Origin: Rosettibacter firmus | GTDB taxonomy: Bacteria; Bacteroidota; Ignavibacteria; Ignavibacteriales; Melioribacteraceae | Direction: 5' to 3' | Assembly: GCF_036860695.1 (NCBI RefSeq) | Contig: NZ_JAYKGJ010000005.1 | Coordinates: 1 to 64,000, forward strand | DNA: 64,000 nt | Shown: positions 18,303 to 26,942 of the stretch, in pieces | Layout of the letters: every line of letters begins with the position of its first letter | How positions within the stretch are numbered: position 1 is the first letter of the stretch | Notes under the pieces: generated by a model | Seen by the model: the letters and a program-made list of their open reading frames with translations, nothing else | What the model was told of the DNA's origin: nothing | Database searches by the model: none | Position numbers and translations under genes: made by a program

Positions 18303-18926
18303 ATGAAAAATTATTCAGTAATAGTATTCGATCTGGGAAATGTACTAATCCCTTTTGATTATGGAAGAATCATTAATAAACTAAATTCAATTGAAGATGG
18401 ACTTGGATTTAAGTTTGCCAATCTTTATAAAGAACATTATGAATTCCACAGAAATTTTGAGCGTGGATTAGTATCACGTGAAGAATTCTTAAATACAATG
18501 CTTGACTGGACAGATCATAAAATTAATCCTGATGAATTTTGTAAAATTTATTCAGATATTTTTTCGTTGAACGAAAATGTAATTTCTTTGATACCTGTAT
18601 TAAAAAAGAATTATACTGTACTGCTACTTTCAAACACAAATGAAATTCATGAAGAATATGGATATAGGCATTACGAGTTTTTAAAGTATTTTGATAAAAT
18701 CTTTCTTTCCTATAAAGTTGGTGCAGTTAAACCAGAAGAAAAAATTTATAAAGCAGTTGAAACTTTTTCTCAAAAACCTTCTTCAGAACATTTATTTATT
18801 GATGACATCCCTGATTATGTAGAAGGTGCAAAAAAATGTGGCTGGGATGGAATTGTTTTTCAAAACTATGAACAATTAGTAAATGATTTGAAATTAAGAA
18901 ATATTATTCTTGATGGAATTAACTAA
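18303..18926 (+). CDS. HAD-superfamily phosphatase (YihX-like)
   Basis: 207 residues, cytoplasmic. Motif I is 'FDLGNVLIPFD' with nucleophile D10; glycine replaces the usual second Asp, as in the YihX sugar-phosphatase branch. Motif II is 'LLLSNTNE', motif III the Lys in 'AVKPEEKIY', motif IV 'FIDDIPDYVEGA'. A cap domain lies between about residues 16 and 90. A small phosphorylated metabolite is the probable substrate, unspecified by sequence. Its stop overlaps the end of the convergent ArsC/Spx-like gene by eight bases. Confidence 0.85.
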   Translation: MKNYSVIVFDLGNVLIPFDYGRIINKLNSIEDGLGFKFANLYKEHYEFHRNFERGLVSREEFLNTMLDWTDHKINPDEFCKIYSDIFSLNENVISLIPVLKKNYTVLLLSNTNEIHEEYGYRHYEFLKYFDKIFLSYKVGAVKPEEKIYKAVETFSQKPSSEHLFIDDIPDYVEGAKKCGWDGIVFQNYEQLVNDLKLRNIILDGIN

Positions 18927-19263
18927 GCCAGTTTTTCCATATTTCAGGTTTATATCCCACTGTAACTTCTTTACCACAGCGAACAATTGGAGTTTTTAAT
19001 AGCAATGAATCATTTAATAATTCTTCTTCAATATTAAAGACCATAAATTGCAGATTTCTTTTTTTAAATTGCTTCCCTTCTCTGTCAATTAATTCTTCGA
19101 GTGGGATTTTTACTTTTATATTCTCAAGTTCTCCTTTTGTTAATCCTTTTTCGTTCAAATCTCTAAAATGGTATTTAATTCCTCTTTCCTTAAAAAATCT
19201 TTCTGCTTTTCGTGTGTCATTGCAGCTTTTAGTTCCGATTATCTGGATATTTAATTGATTCAT
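18919..19263 (-). CDS. ArsC/Spx-family thioredoxin-fold protein
   Basis: 114 residues from the ATG at 19263, chosen because GGAGA lies just upstream; an in-frame codon at 19290 lacks a site. The start 'IQIIGTKSCNDTRKAERFF' is the ArsC/Spx/YffB signature with a single Cys (no CxxC), and the end 'LLLKTPIVRCGKEVTVGYKPEIW' carries the cis-Pro and a second Cys. Members are arsenate reductases, RNA-polymerase-binding Spx regulators or uncharacterised reductases; the ArsC RPxxx site is not obvious here, so I favour the generic family name. It runs convergently into the HAD gene with an 8-base overlap of 3' ends. Confidence 0.8.
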   Translation of the reverse strand: MNQLNIQIIGTKSCNDTRKAERFFKERGIKYHFRDLNEKGLTKGELENIKVKIPLEELIDREGKQFKKRNLQFMVFNIEEELLNDSLLLKTPIVRCGKEVTVGYKPEIWKNWLS

Positions 19264-19302
19264 AATTTCTCCAATAAAATTGTATACCAAAATTCATAAT
19301 CA

Positions 19303-19310
19303 TATTTTTG
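19303..19310 (+). promoter_or_regulatory. Probable promoter of the DPP III-like gene
   Basis: TATTTTTG fits TAnnTTTG, with ATTG at 19279-19282 spaced 20 bases upstream (near-consensus -33 TTTG). The gene start is 35 bases downstream. Confidence 0.45.
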
Positions 19311-19344
19311 AATACAAAAATAAAAATTATTAATTGGGTTTATT

Positions 19345-21390
19345 ATGCATTTATTAAAAAAAATTATTTATATAATCATTGCAGGAATTATAGCTATGAG
19401 TTGTACTAAAAAAGAAGAAATAAAAGATGATTTCAAATATGTAACTGAACAATTTGCAGACTTAAGAATTCAGAGATATAAAGTTGAAGGTTTTGAAAAT
19501 CTTACTCTTCAGCAGAAAAAATTAGTTTATTATCTATATCAGGCAGCACTATATGGAAGAGATATAATCTGGGATCAAAATTATAAACATAATTTGTTAA
19601 TCAGAAAAACACTGGAAACTATTGTAAGAACTTATAATGGTGATAGAACAAATTTAGAGTTTGCAAAATTTTTAGAGTATACAAAACGTGTCTGGTTTTC
19701 AAATGGGATTCATCATCATTACTCGAATAAAAAATTTCTGCCAGAATTTTCGAAGGAGTATTTTGTTCACTTAATTAATAATTCTAATAAAGATGAACTT
19801 CCATTAGATAAGAATGAAACAGTAGAAGACTTAATTAGAAAATTAGAACCAATTTTATTTGATCCCACAGTTGATGCAATAAAAGTAAATCAAGATTCTA
19901 AATTTGATTTGATAAAAACATCAGCTGTAAATTTTTATGAGAACTTAAGTCAAAAAGAAGTTGAAGATTATTATAAAAAAATTATTGATCCAAAAGATAT
20001 GCATCCAGTTTCTTATGGATTGAATTCAAAATTAATTAAACAAAATGGACGTATTTATGAACGCATCTGGAAATTAAATGGAATGTATGATGCTGCTATT
20101 CAAAAAATTATTTACTGGCTTAAAAAAGCTGTTGAAGTAGCTGAAAATGAACAACAGAAAAAAGCACTTAGTTTATTGATTGAATACTATGAAACTGGTG
20201 ATTTAAAAAAGTGGGATGAATATAATATAGAATGGGTAAAAGATACTTCATCTGTAGTTGATGTTATTAATGGATTTATTGAAACTTATAATGATCCATT
20301 GGGATACAGAGCATCTTTTGAATCTGTAGTGTCTTTTAAGGATTTCGAAGCTACAAAAAGAATTCAAGCTATAAGTGAAAATGCACAATGGTTTGAAGAT
20401 AATTCACCAATAATGACAGAGCATAAAAAAGAAAATGTTAAAGGAATATCTGCAAAAGTAATAACAGTTGTTGTTGAATCTGGCGATGCATCTCCTTCAA
20501 CTCCGATTGGAATTAATTTACCAAATGCAGAATGGATAAGAAAAGAACATGGTTCAAAATCTGTAAATTTAGGTAATATAGTTCACTCGTATAATAAAGC
20601 AATGGAAAATAGTGGATTGATAGAAGAATTTGCTTATTCACAGGAAGAAATAGAACGTGCTAAAAAATATGGTGCACTTGCAAGCGATTTACATACAGAT
20701 ATGCATGAAGTTATTGGTCACGCATCTGGGAAATTAAAACCAGGTGTTGGTCAACCAAATGAAACATTAAAAAATTATGCATCAACACTTGAAGAAGCTC
20801 GTGCTGATTTAGTGGCTCTATATTTTATTATGGACAAAAAATTAGTAGATATTGGTGTAATGCCTTCACTTGAAGTTGGAAAAGCTGAATATGATTCATA
20901 TATAAGAAATGGATTAATAGTTCAACTTGCAAGGATTAAACCTGGAGAAAATTTAGAAGAAGCTCATATGAGAAATAGGCAATTGATTTCAAAATGGGCT
21001 TATGAAAAAGGTTTATCGGATAATGTAATTGAGAAGAAAATTAGAGATGGAAAAACATTTTTTGTAATAAATGATTATGAGAAGCTGAGAAAATTATTTG
21101 GAGAACTGCTACGTGAAATTCAGAGAATTAAATCAGAAGGTGATTATGAAGCAGGAAAAAATCTTGTAGAAAAATATGGAGTAAAAGTCGATACTGAATT
21201 ACATAAAGAAGTGCTTGAAAGATATAAAAAATTAAATATCGCACCTTATGCAGGTTTTATAAATCCAAAATTAACTCCAGTATTTAAGGATGGAGAAATA
21301 ATAGATGTGCAGATTGAATATCCTGAAGATTTTACAGAACAAATGCTCTATTATGCAAAAGAATATTCAGTTTTACCTGTAAATAACTGA
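19345..21390 (+). CDS. Lipoprotein dipeptidyl-peptidase III-like metallopeptidase (M49)
   Basis: 681 residues with a lipoprotein signal peptide (lipobox 'AMSC', C20), so it is probably anchored in the envelope. The M49 hallmark HExxGH is present as H454-E-V-I-G-H459 in 'MHEVIGHASGKL', followed by 'LEEARADLVALYF' (E483/E484), which supplies the third zinc ligand as in DPP III 'EECRAE'. DPP III enzymes remove dipeptides from the N-terminus of oligopeptides. Family members in Bacteroidota have this length. It is a single-gene unit with its own TAnnTTTG promoter. Together with the nearby M16 pair it suggests active peptide turnover in the periplasm. Confidence 0.9.
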   Translation: MHLLKKIIYIIIAGIIAMSCTKKEEIKDDFKYVTEQFADLRIQRYKVEGFENLTLQQKKLVYYLYQAALYGRDIIWDQNYKHNLLIRKTLETIVRTYNGDRTNLEFAKFLEYTKRVWFSNGIHHHYSNKKFLPEFSKEYFVHLINNSNKDELPLDKNETVEDLIRKLEPILFDPTVDAIKVNQDSKFDLIKTSAVNFYENLSQKEVEDYYKKIIDPKDMHPVSYGLNSKLIKQNGRIYERIWKLNGMYDAAIQKIIYWLKKAVEVAENEQQKKALSLLIEYYETGDLKKWDEYNIEWVKDTSSVVDVINGFIETYNDPLGYRASFESVVSFKDFEATKRIQAISENAQWFEDNSPIMTEHKKENVKGISAKVITVVVESGDASPSTPIGINLPNAEWIRKEHGSKSVNLGNIVHSYNKAMENSGLIEEFAYSQEEIERAKKYGALASDLHTDMHEVIGHASGKLKPGVGQPNETLKNYASTLEEARADLVALYFIMDKKLVDIGVMPSLEVGKAEYDSYIRNGLIVQLARIKPGENLEEAHMRNRQLISKWAYEKGLSDNVIEKKIRDGKTFFVINDYEKLRKLFGELLREIQRIKSEGDYEAGKNLVEKYGVKVDTELHKEVLERYKKLNIAPYAGFINPKLTPVFKDGEIIDVQIEYPEDFTEQMLYYAKEYSVLPVNN

Positions 21391-22047
21391 ACGATTTTGT
21401 ATTCTTAGATGTGAATAAACTAAAATTATATACTAAACAAATTTACGTGTTACTACTATTTTGTACTTATTAGTTTATGAAAATGTAAATCATGTTATTA
21501 CACTAATTAATGTTGTTCCTTTACTTGCTTAAGGATAATTAATGATATCTGTATTAATAAAAGTTATTATCTAAAATTATAAGAATATATCTTCAATGGA
21601 TTTATATCCAGAATGATAACTCGAAAGAAAAGAATAGATTTGCCAGAAATTTTTAATAATCTTGCTTGAACTCTTTAAGTATTTTAATAACTCGTTTTAA
21701 TAATACAAGAATAATTATTATAATAATTGAAAGTACAATCCATTTAGTCATTTCTAAATGATTGCTTTTTTTATTGTAATTCTAAAACAATATCACTAAA
21801 AATATTGTGAGATTAATCATAGTAAATATAATATTTCAAAATATTTGGACTATAAAACTTCCATAAATAGAAATTCATAAGGGTATAATTTTTGCTGTTC
21901 ACCTTGGTTTGTAAAATAATTTGTTTATAAAATTTTTTTTGATATTAATTAATAAAAAGTTATATTAATAGTGGCTAATGAGGGTTATATTCAAGTTTCG
22001 AGTTCCCTTAATTTAAATTACCTGCTAATTGATGCAGGCAAATAGAT
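21391..22047. other. AT-rich gap (657 bp), one possible small gene
   Basis: No terminator or RNA gene was recognised. The only coding candidate is a 32-codon frame on the minus strand (21653-21751). Confidence 0.5.
21653..21751 (-). CDS. Possible 32-residue single-helix membrane peptide
   Basis: ATG-started frame encoding 'MTKWIVLSIIIIIILVLLKR' followed by a basic-acidic tail 'VIKILKEFKQDY'. The shape (short N-terminus, ~15 hydrophobic residues, positive flank) is that of small membrane proteins. There is no clear ribosome site; a 7-bp inverted repeat (CATTTAG/CTAAATG, 21741-21760) overlaps the start. AT-rich chance frames of this type are common, so this is tentative. Confidence 0.22.
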   Translation of the reverse strand: MTKWIVLSIIIIIILVLLKRVIKILKEFKQDY

Positions 22048-23250
22048 ATGAAATGTATGCTAAAAAGGGTACTGATTATTTTACTTTTCCTGATATCTTC
22101 TGTTCTGGGCTCTAATAATCTTAAATTACAAATTACCAATTCTCTTGTTGAAAAAGGATTTGAAAATGTTTCTGTAACAATTAATTCTACCGATGTAGTA
22201 ATAACTTTAGAAAATAGAAAATACCGTTATAATGTTGATGCTCTAACTGAGATTATGAAAGAGATATTAGAATTCAAGGAAGTAAAAATGATAACAATAG
22301 TTTTTTTAAAAAATCAGATACCTGTTGTATCCATTAAATATGATAATAATGATTTTAAAAATGTTATAACAGATGAACAAAAGATGAGAACCTTAAAAGA
22401 GAAAGTTATAATATCTTACAATGTAAGTGAAAACATGAGTGAAGTTAGCTATAGTAATAGTTCTAATAACAAATTTGATATTATCATTAATCCAGGATTT
22501 AAAGGACAATTTGGTGATTATGATAATCCTGTAAGAGCTCAGGTTAATATTATACCTGAAATAAGAACTTCTTTCTGGCAAGGGATGGATTTAGTAGCTC
22601 AATTATTAATACCTGTATATAATGAATTTCAAGGTGAGGAATCAATTCATCCAGGCATAATCTCATTTAATCAGAATTTTAGATTAAAGGAAAATTATTT
22701 CATTTCATCTTCTATTGGTTATTTTACTGAAAATAGATATGGATTTGATATATCAGCAGCAAAAATATTTTTTAATGGTGATCTGATTGCAGGATTTAAT
22801 TTAGGTTATACAGGTTATCTTTCATTTATAAGTAACAAAATCTTTTATTCTGATTTATACTTATGGACAACTAATTTTAGTGTAGAATATAGAATTAATA
22901 AATATGATTTAACGTTAGGTATATTAGCTGGAAAGTTTTTATATGGTGATAATAGCATAAGATTGAATATTAATAGAGAATTTGGAGAAGTTGAAATAGG
23001 TTTTTTCATTGTTCATTCAGATAGAGGGAAATCAAATGGGGGTTTAAATTTTTCTATACCATTATTTCCTTCAACGTATGCACGTCCTTCTACAGTAAGA
23101 TTAAGAACAGCAGAATCATTTAGATGGGAATATAAAGTGAAAGGAGAACTGGAATCGTTGATCGGTATAACTTATTACACAGGGAATACTTTTTTTAGAA
23201 CACTAAAAAAGTACAATCCGAATTTAATTCTGAATAAAATAAGTAAATAA
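22048..23250 (+). CDS. Outer-membrane beta-barrel protein, YjbH-like
   Basis: 400 residues with a signal peptide (Met 22048 or Met 22057; no strong ribosome site separates them). The first ~130 residues are a soluble alpha/beta region ('LTEIMKEILEFKEVKMITIVFL'); the remainder is rich in alternating aromatic strands typical of a beta-barrel, with 'FGDYDNPVRAQVNIIPEIRTSFW' and 'NREFGEVEIGFFIVHSDRG' resembling the exopolysaccharide-related YjbH family. It is about half the length of typical YjbH and is not beside capsule genes. It lies 31 bases before a lipoprotein gene on the same strand. Function unknown; an envelope or polysaccharide-related role is inferred. Confidence 0.6.
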   Translation: MKCMLKRVLIILLFLISSVLGSNNLKLQITNSLVEKGFENVSVTINSTDVVITLENRKYRYNVDALTEIMKEILEFKEVKMITIVFLKNQIPVVSIKYDNNDFKNVITDEQKMRTLKEKVIISYNVSENMSEVSYSNSSNNKFDIIINPGFKGQFGDYDNPVRAQVNIIPEIRTSFWQGMDLVAQLLIPVYNEFQGEESIHPGIISFNQNFRLKENYFISSSIGYFTENRYGFDISAAKIFFNGDLIAGFNLGYTGYLSFISNKIFYSDLYLWTTNFSVEYRINKYDLTLGILAGKFLYGDNSIRLNINREFGEVEIGFFIVHSDRGKSNGGLNFSIPLFPSTYARPSTVRLRTAESFRWEYKVKGELESLIGITYYTGNTFFRTLKKYNPNLILNKISK

Positions 23251-23281
23251 ATTTTATTCTATAACATTTAAGGAGTATAGT

Positions 23282-24610
23282 ATGTTAACAAAAAACAAAC
23301 ACTTATTAAATTATCTTGTAATAACAATGATAATTCTTTTTGGTACGATATTTATAAGTTGTGAAAGTACCAAAACTGCTCCAATTCTTCCCCCACCTCC
23401 TACGGAGGTTCAACCACCAGCACCCTTAATTCTCAATGGTTATGTAAGAGATGCAGTGAGTTTAGCATCTATACAGTCAGCCACTGTTATAATAGCTAAT
23501 GAAGCTGGTGACATTTTAACAACTCTGGCTACAGATGCAAGCGGAAAATATGCATATGATATCTCGAATATCCCTGCAGCAAAATTGAATATTGGAATAT
23601 CAGCTGCATCATACACTTCAAAAAAAGTTGTAGCATTAATCGATAGGTCAAATTATACTGCTTCAGTCCCGGTTGCTTATCTTACAAGAATAACCGGAAC
23701 TACCCAGACGGTTGTAGCATCAAGTGGTGGACAAGTTACTAATTCTTCTTTAGAATCCGTAGGCGGTTTACCTGTAACTTTACAAATTCCACCTAATGCA
23801 CTCTCTGAAAACAAAGCTATTACTGTTGCTTCATTAACAGTTAATAATACGTTATCATTACCACCGACTACAAATAAGGTAATAACTTCAGCTGCTAATT
23901 TTGAACCTACAGGATTAACATTTACTCAACCAGTAACAGTTTCATTTCCACTTCCATATACAACAACAGCTGGTAGAGAGTTAACTTTGTATAGACTTAA
24001 TCCCATTACATTGGTATGGGAAAATAGAGGTACTGCTATAGTTGATGCTAATGGAAAATCAGCTTCAGCTCAAATAACAGGTTTTTCTACATGGTCTATA
24101 GGTGATAATGGAACTTTTACTCAAACAGGTTTTAGTGATACACAACCCGATGCATCAGAGCAGATTGTCCCTAATGGTCAAACTGTTCAACATTCTTATA
24201 CTCCAATTATAAATATTACTCAAAAAACAGGTGATTTAAGTGATGCCTGGATTAGAAATGTTATAGGTAACATTGATTTATTTTCTGCATATGACTTAAG
24301 ATTTAATACACAGGGATTAGTACAACCTGTTACAATTTCTTACAATGCATTCCCACAACCAGCTTTACCAACGGAATATCAAAAAGATATTAATAATGAT
24401 GGTAAAATGGATCATTATAATCCTAATGCACCAAACGAAGTAGGAACATGGAATTGGTCTGCTGTAGTTCAGAGATTTATTGTAACTGTTTCTGGAAGTA
24501 TCAATGTCGGAGGCAATTCGGCCAATGTTACTGTTGGTTTTAAAGTGTATAAGAAAATTAGAGATGTATGGACATGGGTTAAAAAGCATGATCAGGGCGT
24601 AGGAGGTTGA
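23282..24610 (+). CDS. Lipoprotein with carboxypeptidase-regulatory-like and ZU5-like domains
   Basis: 442 residues; AAGGAG precedes the ATG. The lipobox 'FISC' places the lipid on C27, followed by a Pro-rich linker ('PPPPTEVQPPAP'). Residues ~50-130 form a CarboxypepD_reg-like Ig fold ('LNGYVRDAVSLASIQSATVI', 'TDASGKYAYDI'). Residues ~140-270 match the ZU5-like pattern 'ASSGGQVTN' plus 'LQIPPNALSENKAITVASL'. The C-terminal part is unrecognised. It is probably a surface or periplasmic structural lipoprotein acting with the upstream barrel, but no function can be named. Confidence 0.7.
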   Translation: MLTKNKHLLNYLVITMIILFGTIFISCESTKTAPILPPPPTEVQPPAPLILNGYVRDAVSLASIQSATVIIANEAGDILTTLATDASGKYAYDISNIPAAKLNIGISAASYTSKKVVALIDRSNYTASVPVAYLTRITGTTQTVVASSGGQVTNSSLESVGGLPVTLQIPPNALSENKAITVASLTVNNTLSLPPTTNKVITSAANFEPTGLTFTQPVTVSFPLPYTTTAGRELTLYRLNPITLVWENRGTAIVDANGKSASAQITGFSTWSIGDNGTFTQTGFSDTQPDASEQIVPNGQTVQHSYTPIINITQKTGDLSDAWIRNVIGNIDLFSAYDLRFNTQGLVQPVTISYNAFPQPALPTEYQKDINNDGKMDHYNPNAPNEVGTWNWSAVVQRFIVTVSGSINVGGNSANVTVGFKVYKKIRDVWTWVKKHDQGVGG

Positions 24611-24766
24611 TAAATCTATAATTGATATTGATAGTAAGTAGTAAGGTAGTATTTAATTAAACACAATAACTCTTGTTAATAATAGATTAATAATTTTAGG
24701 TATAGAAGAATTAATCATTATAAGTTTTATTGATGATAGAAGGAAGAATTTAAAATAAAGTTAACC

Positions 24767-24955
24767 TTATTTGCGAGCTTCAGCTTTAGAAGAAAATTCT
24801 TTGAAAAAGACTAAATCCCAGGGGATACCAGATTTAGTAGATTTGGTTTGACCGGAATTATGTTCGGCAAGACGACGAGAAAGGTCGTTAGTCGAGCCGA
24901 CATAAAACTTGTTTTTTGATTTACTGAAAATAATGTAAGTAAAAAAAGTACTCAT
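24767..24955 (-). CDS. Truncated GIY-YIG domain protein, abutting tRNA-Pro
   Basis: 62 residues with 'FTYIIFSKSKNKFYVGSTND', 'SRRLAEHNSG' and 'TKSTKSGIPWDLVFF', the pattern of the short URI/UPF0213 GIY-YIG group. It stops at 'AEARK', just where family members continue with the 'RE..IK..K' helix that holds the metal-binding Glu; normal length is about 80-100 residues. It therefore probably lacks catalytic activity or is a degraded gene. Its ATG is two bases after the tRNA-Pro 3' end on the same strand, leaving no room for a ribosome site: if expressed from the tRNA transcript its message would be leaderless after tRNA 3' processing. Confidence 0.7.
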   Translation of the reverse strand: MSTFFTYIIFSKSKNKFYVGSTNDLSRRLAEHNSGQTKSTKSGIPWDLVFFKEFSSKAEARK

Positions 24956-24957
24956 AG

Positions 24958-25032
24958 TCGGGGTGGAGAGATTTGAACTCTCGACCTCTTCGTCCCGAAC
25001 GAAGCGCGCTAACCGGGCTGCGCTACACCCCG
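24958..25032 (-). tRNA. tRNA-Pro (anticodon CGG)
   Basis: 75 bases forming a full cloverleaf on the minus strand: acceptor CGGGGTG/CACCCCG, D stem GCGC, anticodon stem CTTCG/CGAAG around loop TTCGGGA (anticodon CGG), T stem GAGAG/CTCTC with TTCAAAT loop, discriminator A. CCA is not encoded. Confidence 0.96.
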
Positions 25033-25102
25033 ATCTACTTGTACAAAAATATTGTTTTTGATTTAGATATAAAAATAATTTAATAACTTAAAAGGGGGCA
25101 GT

Positions 25103-26194
25103 ATGAAGAAATTTTTTTTAATTTTATTGATAATTAATGTAATAGTATCTCCAATATACGCACAGCTCGCAAAAAATAGCTGGCTGGCAAGTGCAGGTTT
25201 AACTTATCCTCGTTTTGTGAATGTTAATGTTACAATATCAAATACAAACTATGGTGGATTTCTATCTCTCCAGAGAAACTTTACAGAACATGTTGGATTA
25301 AGACTGACAGGTTCCTATTTACATTTTGAAGGTGAATGGGGTACCCCTGCAACAACATCAGAAACAAATTCTTTAAGCGGAAATTTAGATTTTATATTTT
25401 ATCTTGTGCCTTGTGAATCTGTATCTCCATTTTTATTTGCTGGTGCTGGAGTTGATTATAGAATGCTCACAAATAAAGCTACCCCAACAATTGATGATAA
25501 TGCTATAGCTGGACAATTTAATGCTGGATTTGGTTTGGAATGGGAATTAACCTCTAATTTAAGGTTACTTACAGAAGCTGCATATCATCTTGTTTCTAAT
25601 TCCGAATTTGACGGTGCACTGGGTATAGGCGAAGTTAATGCTAAAGATTCTTACATGGCAATAAAGCTGGGTGTATCATATTATTTCGCAAAAGGAGAAC
25701 CTTCTAAGTATTGTCAATTATATTCTGGCTTAGCAGCAGAAAAGATTTCTCAAGTCGACTATGAAAGAATTGAAGAAATTATTAAAAGATATATCCCACG
25801 AGAAGTTGTTAAAGAAGTAGTAGTTGAAAAACCTGTTAGTGTCGAAAAAGCTAAAGCAGAGAAATGGGTACTGGTAGGTGTTAATTTTGAATTTAATAGT
25901 GCTAAAATTACACCTGAATCATATCCAATTCTTTATGATGCAGCTAAAACATTGCTTCAGTATCCTGACCTGAAAGTAGAAATTCAAGGTTATACTGATA
26001 ACATTGGCTCAGAAGAGTATAATAAAAAATTATCTCAAAGAAGAGCTGATGCTGTAAAAAATTATCTGGTTTCAAAAGGAATTAATCCTGCAAGATTGAA
26101 AGCAGTAGGTTATGGAGAATCAAATCCGATTGGAGATAACAATACTGCTAATGGTAGAGCTATGAATAGAAGGATTGAATTTAAAATTCAGTAA
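25103..26194 (+). CDS. OmpA-family outer-membrane protein
   Basis: 363 residues; AAAAGGGGG precedes the ATG, and a signal peptide ends 'SPIYAQ'. The N-terminal ~190 residues form a beta-barrel ('FLSLQRNFTEHVGLRLTGSYLHFEG', 'LFAGAGVDYRM'). After a linker, the C-terminal OmpA domain ('VNFEFNSAKITPESYP', 'VEIQGYTDNIGSEEYNKKLS', 'RRADAVKNYLVSKGI', 'GYGESNPIGDN', 'NRRIEF') should bind peptidoglycan, tying outer membrane to wall. It is a single-gene unit followed by a hairpin terminator. Confidence 0.93.
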   Translation: MKKFFLILLIINVIVSPIYAQLAKNSWLASAGLTYPRFVNVNVTISNTNYGGFLSLQRNFTEHVGLRLTGSYLHFEGEWGTPATTSETNSLSGNLDFIFYLVPCESVSPFLFAGAGVDYRMLTNKATPTIDDNAIAGQFNAGFGLEWELTSNLRLLTEAAYHLVSNSEFDGALGIGEVNAKDSYMAIKLGVSYYFAKGEPSKYCQLYSGLAAEKISQVDYERIEEIIKRYIPREVVKEVVVEKPVSVEKAKAEKWVLVGVNFEFNSAKITPESYPILYDAAKTLLQYPDLKVEIQGYTDNIGSEEYNKKLSQRRADAVKNYLVSKGINPARLKAVGYGESNPIGDNNTANGRAMNRRIEFKIQ

Positions 26195-26207
26195 TAAGTT
26201 AAATTAA

Positions 26208-26234
26208 AATGCCTCTTTACTTTAAAGAGGCATT
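26208..26234 (+). terminator. Hairpin terminator after the OmpA-family gene
   Basis: AATGCCTCTTTA (26208-26219) pairs with TAAAGAGGCATT (26223-26234), 12 bp with a 3-base loop. The T-run is short (CTTATAAG then TTTGTTTTT). Confidence 0.75.
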
Positions 26235-26238
26235 CTTA

Positions 26239-26246
26239 TAAGTTTG
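26239..26246 (+). promoter_or_regulatory. Likely promoter of the pyr operon
   Basis: TAAGTTTG matches TAnnTTTG; TTTA at 26216-26219 is 19 bases upstream. Initiation near 26253 would put the PyrR hairpin at the very 5' end of the leader. Confidence 0.45.
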
Positions 26247-26258
26247 TTTTTAAAATTA

Positions 26259-26290
26259 TCCTTTAATTTTATCCAGTGAGATAAAAAGGA
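26259..26290 (+). promoter_or_regulatory. PyrR-binding loop in the pyr leader RNA
   Basis: TTTTATC (26267-26273) and GATAAAA (26280-26286) make a 7-bp stem closing the hexaloop CAGTGA, which fits the PyrR loop CNGNGA; TCCT/AGGA (26259-26262, 26287-26290) add a lower stem with an A-containing bulge on the 5' side only. That is the architecture of the known anti-antiterminator bound by PyrR-UMP. Confidence 0.7.
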
Positions 26291-26320
26291 ATGCAAAATA
26301 TTAAAATTAACCAACAATAA

Positions 26321-26356
26321 AACCTCGGCGACCTTTGGTCAACGAGGATTTTTTTT
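26321..26356 (+). terminator. Attenuator terminator in the pyrR leader
   Basis: CCTCG (26323-26327)/CGAGG (26343-26347) and inner GACC/GGTC with loop TTT, a 2x2 internal loop, then eight Ts. It lies between the promoter and the pyrR ribosome site (GAGG at 26365-26368), so it can only control entry into the operon. Confidence 0.85.
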
Positions 26357-26376
26357 ATATAGATGAGGTATTAATT

Positions 26377-26931
26377 ATGGATACAAAAGATATCAAAGCT
26401 AAGATAATTGATGAAGAAGGATTAAATAGAACAATAACTCGTCTTACTCATGAAATACTTGAGAGAAATAAAGGTTCAAAGAATATAGTTTTAATAGGAA
26501 TGCGGACTCGTGGAGAATTTATTGCTCAAAGAATTAAAGCGAAGATTAAAGAAATTGAAAATTACGAACCAAGTTTTGGTGTACTCGATGTAACTCTTTA
26601 TCGAGATGATTTTAGAACTCGATTAAAACAGCCTGAAGTATCTGTAACTAATATTACTTTTGATATTAATGAAAAAGATGTAATATTAATAGATGATGTA
26701 CTTTACACAGGCAGAACAGTTCGTGCTGCAATGGATGCTTTAATGGATCTTGGAAGACCCAGTACAATTCAGCTTTGTGTTCTGGTAGATAGAGGTCATC
26801 GAGAACTTCCAATAAAAGCAGATTTTGTTGGTAAAAATATTCCAACTTCAATTGATGAAGAAGTTCGTGTTCGATTAAAAGAAATTGATGGTGAAGATTC
26901 AATTTATTTAGTAAATGTTCCTAAAAATTAA
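26377..26931 (+). CDS. pyrR: PyrR bifunctional pyr operon attenuator / uracil phosphoribosyltransferase
   Basis: 184 residues from the ATG at 26377, which has GAGG 8 bases upstream; an in-frame codon at 26335 falls inside the terminator hairpin and is rejected. The type I PRTase PRPP loop is '[21 protein letters not shown]'. '[16 protein letters not shown]' near the N-terminus and '[22 protein letters not shown]' near the C-terminus are PyrR signatures. PyrR binds its leader hairpin when UMP is high and favours termination; it may also make UMP from uracil. It heads the pyrR-pyrB-pyrC operon, so it should control itself. Confidence 0.95.
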   Translation: MDTKDIKAKIIDEEGLNRTITRLTHEILERNKGSKNIVLIGMRTRGEFIAQRIKAKIKEIENYEPSFGVLDVTLYRDDFRTRLKQPEVSVTNITFDINEKDVILIDDVLYTGRTVRAAMDALMDLGRPSTIQLCVLVDRGHRELPIKADFVGKNIPTSIDEEVRVRLKEIDGEDSIYLVNVPKN

Positions 26932-26942
26932 GAGAGAGGAAA

